Part shown: positions 58,512-64,000 of the stretch, in pieces
Layout: the number at the start of each line of letters is the position of its first letter
How positions within the stretch are numbered: the stretch's first letter is position 1
Assembly (NCBI GenBank): GCA_000149265.1
Contig: CH003364.1
Span: 1,684,484-1,748,483 of the forward strand
Length of the DNA stretch: 64,000 nucleotides
Direction: 5' to 3'
DNA from: Ciona savignyi
Taxonomy: Eukaryota > Chordata > Ascidiacea > Phlebobranchia > Cionidae
Notes under the pieces: generated by a model
The model's database searches: none
Seen by the model: the letters and a program-made list of their open reading frames with translations, nothing else
Told to the model about the DNA's origin: nothing
Made by a program: the position numbers and the translations under genes

Positions 58512-58625
58512 TGGTATGGCCGAATGATTAAAGCGACCGATACATATACAGACTTCTCAATATAAACGGTCTTAGTGACGAAACCACGAAACCTTAATGG
58601 GTTCGAAACTAAGCTCGAAAAAAAT
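58512..58625 (+). repeat. SINE-B copy (tRNA-Ser/Leu-like)
   Basis: TATGGCCGAATGATTAAAGC (A box), GACCGATACATATACAGAC and GGGTTCGAAACTAAGCTCG (B box). This is the best-preserved member of the second SINE family in the window. Confidence 0.78.
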
Positions 58626-60370
58626 AAAAAAATAAATCAGGTTCAACTGTATTAATTTTGATGAGCATTCTACTACAGACAGGAAACAGATACTTTATTT
58701 ATAGTATCAGTAATAGATTAGAATTAGGTCTAGTTCTTGGTTACGTTTTGAAATTTCAGATGTTGCATATTATGACCTCTACTTTCCATGCTAATACGTG
58801 GTGCATTGCGTGACTAACAAAGGTTATTTTAAGTCAGACCGAAATGCTCAAGTCTTATACTTCGGCATGTTAGACTGCGTTAACCCATAAACAATATGAG
58901 GCAGTATGTGTGCCAAATTCTAAGCAATCAATAAACACACGATGAGTCACTGAAACCAAAAAACTGTAAATCCATGGACGCGTTTTTTTCATATTGCAAA
59001 TTTTAAATAACGTATTTACAGCAAGGAAATTTGCTATTTTTCGAATGACTCATACAAGGTATAATGATTTACAATAATGTTGATATTTAGATAAAAATCT
59101 GACTTGCTCGAACATGTATCATTATTTGAATACAATTTTAAACACATTTACTGATACTCCTAAAATTTAAAGTTGCAATTGTTAAAATAATCAGCTTTCA
59201 ACGCTTTTAACAATTGAAAGACCCTACCATAGTTATATAACCGACATGCATAAATTGTGTTTGATATATTTGACCTTATCTAAGAACGTGGTGTAAGGCA
59301 ACTCGTTAAACTTCAGTAATCACACAATATATCTAAATATACTGGGCAGAGGATGTCTCTGCGGCACAGTGGTATCTTTCCAATAGATTTCCTTCAAGAT
59401 ACAGAGGCGTTAGTTTTAAGGTGATTGTGAAAAGCACGTATTGTGGTATACGTCATTTTTAAGCATGTACATTTCGGTGACGTCGCCCGCATTTAACCGC
59501 TCTGGACTTAAAAATTGTAAATATCACATTATACCAGTTAACTATGTTATAATATTTTTGAATATATATGGAGAAAAGCGATAAAAGTCTTCGAAAAAAA
59601 GACCAGAATATTTACTGTCTAAAAAGTTGGTAAAAAGATGATTAGTTAAATGCACAAAGATCCATGCGGACAAAGGGTTCTTTTCTTCAGAAAAGGCACG
59701 AAATGCGCACGAAATACGCACGCTGCAAACACGCGGTTAAGCGGTAAAATAATCCTGCACTTCCAACACGGACCCGGACTTGTTTGCACATCGGATAATA
59801 TATCCTATACATGGTTATGAAAAAGAAAATTAATTTGGTAAAGTTGATTAACCGGTTAGGCAATATAATATATGTGTATTTAACACCATTATTTGTCGAA
59901 ACGAAAAAAAACATTCTTTTTAATGCAAACTTATTAATTTATTTAAATGAGTTTCTTGTTAAATAATTTTAATTTTTCATTTAATCATGACCAAAAGATA
60001 AAACAGTATTGCGAATGTGAAAATGTTCTGACCTTTTCGTACATTGACATGACGTCAACGCGTTTAATAACTCCAGTTGTATGTGCGGGAAACTAACTGC
60101 ATCAAACTTTATTTAAATGTATTTAGATGCTCTTCAACAGCAGGTCTACTACGGCTTTAAATAATATATGTTTTGGAAATCTTAATCTAAGTAAGATTAT
60201 GCCAAATTATGGTGTTAATATTAAAGCGTTTAATATTTCAGCAAAGTTAAATATACCGCCCTACCCCTTTAGTTATGGGTCCCATTTGGAAAAATGGGAC
60301 ACATATTGTTTTTGTCCGTTTTTTTTTTTCGTTTTTTTTCTTTTTTTTCTTTTTTTTTTCGTCAAACGCT

Positions 60371-61985
60371 TGACAGGCATGGCATGGCGCCCCGACATCT
60401 ACCAGAAGGAATAATGAAATCGCAATGAAACTTGGTGATTTGTTAAACAACATGGCCTAGATATGCAGAAACCAAAAGTTTGGGTAATAAATTTAGGGGA
60501 ATTCCCCTTGGACGTTAAAATCCAAAACGGACATTTTTTTCTAAAAAATTAGCTTTGTAGGCCATAGCGCTTGAACGGCTGCTCCAATTTGAATCAAATT
60601 TAGTGGAATGTTAGTGCACTAGTCACTGATTTAACACTTAAAAGAAATAAAAAAAATACCTAGGGAAATATCCTAAAAATTAAACTTTTGCTGTTAAATG
60701 ATAATTGTGACAGGAATGCTATGGCGCCCCGACATCTACCAGAAGGAATAATGGAATCGCAATGAAACTTGGTGATTTTTTAGACAACATGGCCTAGATA
60801 TGCAGAAACCAAAATTTTGGGTAATTAATTCGGGGAATTCCCCTTGGACGTTAAAAACCAAAACGGTCATTTTTTTCTAAAAAATTAGCTTTTTAGGCCA
60901 TAGCGCTTGAATGGCTGCTCCAATTTGAATCAAATTTGGTGGAATGTTAGTGCACTCGTTACTGATTTACCAGTTAAAAGAAATAAAAAAATTACTTAGG
61001 GAAATACCCTAAAAATTCAACTTTTGCTGTTAAATGATAATTGTGACAGGCATGCTATGTCGCCCCGACATCTACCAGAAGGGTTAATGAAATCGCAATG
61101 AAACTCGTTGATTTGTTGGACAACATGGTCTAGATATGCAGAAATCAAAATTTTGGGTGATAAATCTAGGGGAATTCCCCTGGGACGTTAAAACCAAAAC
61201 GGTATTTTTTTCTAAAAAAATAGCCTTTTTTAGGCATAGCGCTTGAACGACCGATACAATTTGAATCAGATTTGGTGGAATGTAAGTGCATTAGTCACTG
61301 ATTTAATACTTAAAAGAAATAAAAAAATTAGCCAGGGAAATACCCTAAAAATCGGATTTTGTTCTCTAATTATGATTGTGACAAGCATGCCATGTTGCCC
61401 CGAAATCTAGCAAAAGGAGTAATGAAATCGCAATAAAAATTTGACATTTGTAACAGAACATAATCTAGATAAGCAGAAACCAAAATTTTGGGTAATGAAT
61501 CTAGGGAAATTCCCCTGAGACGTTAAAAACCAAAACATTTTTTTCTAAAAAATTAGATTTTTTGGGCATAGCACTTGAACGGCTGCTGTAATTTTAATAA
61601 AATTCGGTAAAATGTTAAAACATTAGACACTTTGTGCCAATTAAAAAAAGAAAACATTTAATTAGGTTAATTTACATGAAAACAAAGATATGTTCCTAAA
61701 TTTTGATTGTGGCAGACATGCCATATCGCAATGACATCACCAACAAGAAGTCGACAAATCAGATTAAAACTTTAAGAATTGTAACTTAACATGACTCACT
61801 TATGTAAAAACAGAAACTTATCTACCAAACCCAGGGGAATTCCCTGAAATCATGAAAAACTAAATCGGGGCCGTTTTGGAAATTTAGCTTTATTTTACTA
61901 CAGCGCTTGAAAAGAAGCTATAATTTAAAACATTTGTGGTTAAATGTTCGTAAATTTAAAACGTTTATTCTTTATTTAACTTAAA
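60371..61985. repeat. Tandem array 1: five units of ~335 bp
   Basis: The motif TGACAGGCATG (with variants) starts units at 60371, 60718, 61044, 61379 and 61710. Each unit also carries GCCCCGACATCTACCAGAAG, CAAAATTTTGGGTAAT, GGGGAATTCCCC and GCGCTTGAACGGCTGCTCC. Divergence rises from unit 1 to unit 5. Confidence 0.95.
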
Positions 61986-62085
61986 NNNNNNNNNNNNNNN
62001 NNNNNNNNNNNNNNNNNNNNNNNNNNNNNNNNNNNNNNNNNNNNNNNNNNNNNNNNNNNNNNNNNNNNNNNNNNNNNNNNNNNNN
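61986..62085. other. Assembly gap (100 N)
   Basis: Exactly 100 N between the first repeat array and a retroelement fragment. The real length is unknown. Confidence 0.99.
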
Positions 62086-62312
62086 GGTACATATTTCCAT
62101 GGAGCCGGTTGAGAGCAATCTTTAATCAATTCCACCTTACTTGCGACAAAGGTGTGAAAGGATTTTGTTTCATTTGTAAGATATGTCAAATCTGTGGTGC
62201 TGTCAGTCCAAAAATCCGAGGAATGGACAGTCATTTGTAGCTCTTTTCGTAATAACTTATCGTAAGGAGCAGCAATTGTTGTGGTGCCCAATTCCGATCT
62301 GGGAATTGTCAA
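62086..62312 (-). pseudogene. BEL/Pao pol fragment (RNase H region)
   Basis: The minus-strand frame reads TIPRSELGTTTIAAPYDKLL, then DFWTDSTTDLTYLTNETKSF and FHTFVASKVELI. This is the BEL/Pao RNase H block that is largely missing from the element at 43762. It starts at the gap and breaks off near 62312. The expected Leu of the LELT motif is present but shifted context (SELGTTTIAAP) suggests divergence. It comes from a different, once-autonomous lineage. Confidence 0.8.
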
Positions 62313-62338
62313 ATATTTTATGGGTTAAAGGCTAATTG

Positions 62339-63905
62339 TGACAGGCATGCTATGGCGCCCCGACATTTACCAGAAGTAATAATGGAATCGCAATGAAACT
62401 TGGTGATTTTTTAGACAACATGGCCTAGATATGCAGAAACCAAAATTTTGGGTAATTAATTTAGGGGAATTCCCCTTGGACGTTAAAAACCAAAACGGTC
62501 ATATTTTTCTAAAAAAATAGCTTTTTAGGCCATAGCGCTTGAATGGCTGCTCCAATTTGAATCAAATTTGGTGGATTGTTAGTGCACTAGTCACTGATTT
62601 ACCACTTAAAAGAAATAAAAAATTACCTAGGGAAATATCCTAAAAATTCAACTTTTGCTGTTAAATGATAATTGTGACAGGAATGCTATGGCGCCCCGAC
62701 ATCTACCAGAAGGAATAATGGAATCGCAATGAAACTTGGTGATTTTTAGACAACATGGCCTAGATATGCAGAAACCAAAATTTTGGGTAATAAATTTAGG
62801 GGAATTCCCCTTGGACGTTAAAAACCAAAACGGACATTTTTTTCTAAAAAATTAGCTTTTTAGGCCATAGCGCTTGAACGGCTGCTCCAATTTGAATCAA
62901 ATTTGGTGGAATGTTAGTGCACTAGTCACTGATTTAACACTTAAAAGAAATAAAAAAATTACCTAGGGAAATACCCTAAAAATTAAACTTTTGCTGTTAA
63001 ATGATAATTGTGACATGCATGCTATGTCGCCCCGTCATCTACCAGAAGGGTTAATGGAATCGCAATGAAACTCGGTGATTTGTTGGACAGCATAGTCTAG
63101 ATATGCAGAAATCAAAATTTTGGGTGATAAATCTAGGGGAATTCCCCATGGGACGTTAAAACCAAAACGGTTGTTTTTTTCTAAAAAAATAGCCTTTTTT
63201 GGGCATAGCGCTTGAACGACCGATACAATTTGAATCAGATTTGGTGGAATGTAAGTGCATTAGTAAATGATTTAACACTTAAAAGAAATAAAAAAAATAC
63301 CCAGGGAAATACCCTAAAAATCGGATTTTGTTTTCTAATTATGATTGTGACAAGCATGCCATGTTGCCCCGAAATTCTAGCAAAAGGTGTAATGAAATCG
63401 CAATAAAAATTTGACATTTGTAACAGAACATGGTCTAGATAAGCAGAAACCAAAATTTTGGGTAATGAATCTAGGGAAATTCCCCTGAGACGTTAAAAAC
63501 CAAAACATTTTTTTTTCTAAAAAATTAGATTTTTTGGGCATAGCGCTTGAACGGCTGCTCTAATTTTGATTAGATTTGGTTAAATGTTAGACCATTAGAC
63601 ACTTCAGGCCAATTAAAAGAAAGAAAACATTTGCTTAGAGTAATTCCCCTAAAATCGAAGATACTTTCCTGAATTATGATTGTGACAGGCATGCCATATC
63701 GCACGGACATCTCCAACAAGGAGTCGACAAATTACATTAAAACTTTAAGAATTGTTACATAACATGGCCAACATATGTAAAAACAGAAACTCATGTACTA
63801 AACCTAGGGGAATTTCCTTTATTTCATTACAGCGCTTAAAAAGGTTTAATTTAAAACATTTAAGGTAAAATGTTCGTAAATTAAGATGTTTATTCTTTTT
63901 TTAAC
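62339..63905. repeat. Tandem array 2: five units of ~336 bp, copy of array 1
   Basis: Units start at 62339, 62675, 63011, 63348 and 63683. Unit variants appear in the same order as in array 1 (for example GTCGCCCC in unit 3, GTTGCCCCGAAA in unit 4, ATATCGCA in unit 5), at a constant offset of about 1.96-1.97 kb. Confidence 0.95.
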
Positions 63906-64000
63906 TACACATTGAAAAGAAGTTTGGTTGGACAACTATGGGACCCATGCGTTTATGCTTGCAGAAACAAACTATATACTCAGTGTATAAAATACAAATT

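Larger units (their letters stand above)
55920..60370. other. Intergenic region, 4.4 kb
   Basis: No exon series is visible. It contains short direct repeats (GATTGAAATC twice at 56181-56221), a TTCGAAT-rich stretch at about 56475-56612 that may be a decayed transposon, a SINE-B copy, a 43-bp tandem repeat with an adjoining hairpin (58288-58440) and a pyrimidine tract at 60318-60361. Confidence 0.55.

Overview
The window is A+T-rich animal nuclear DNA with short introns, intact vertebrate-type gene families and a heavy load of tRNA-derived SINEs and small DNA transposons. The gene set, the intron sizes and a SINE type like those described from sea squirts point to a tunicate, most likely Ciona. 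This is an inference; no sequence search was possible. Two 100-base runs of N (12729-12828 and 61986-62085) are assembly gaps.

Layout. (1) 1-6300, plus strand: the 3' two thirds of an RSBN1/KDM9-type histone demethylase gene, cut by the window edge. (2) 6715-10032, minus: a complete four-exon COMMD7 gene, tail to tail with RSBN1. (3) 10100-13000: transposon-rich intergenic DNA, with a hAT-type element, a long-inverted-repeat element and a second hAT MITE nested inside a SINE remnant. (4) 13489-17118, minus: a complete five-exon alpha-1,3-fucosyltransferase gene (GT10) with SINEs in its introns and a minisatellite that begins inside its last codons. (5) 18590-25120, plus: two tandem four-exon paralogues encoding secreted lectin-like proteins. 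Each has a signal peptide, a domain I read as H-type-lectin-like, then a C-type-lectin-like domain lacking the usual calcium site. (6) 29694-38060, plus: an 18-exon gene for a secreted mosaic protease inhibitor of 619 residues, with one antistasin module, three Kunitz modules, five antistasin modules and a thyroglobulin type-1 domain. (7) 38690-41130: small DNA transposons (one TTAA-flanked) and a SINE. (8) 43762-48541, minus: a BEL/Pao LTR retrotransposon with 473-bp LTRs, a perfect 5-bp target duplication and one open frame that lacks the reverse transcriptase core and integrase. (9) 49033-49660: a hAT element with a perfect 8-bp target duplication. (10) 54281-55582, plus: an uninterrupted XBP1-like bZIP gene with long flanks in which I see no other genes. 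(11) 60371-63905: two five-unit arrays of a ~335-bp tandem repeat, with a BEL/Pao pol fragment and a gap between them.

The host genes do not form one pathway. Region by region there is a chromatin regulator, a COMMD (Commander/NF-kB) adaptor, a Golgi fucosyltransferase, a secreted lectin pair, a secreted multi-headed protease inhibitor and a stress-type bZIP factor. The lectin pair and the inhibitor are the accessory, probably defence- or matrix-related part. All splice models were built by hand from reading-phase continuity and GT/GC-AG sites, so they are predictions, but the phases close exactly in every multi-exon gene.
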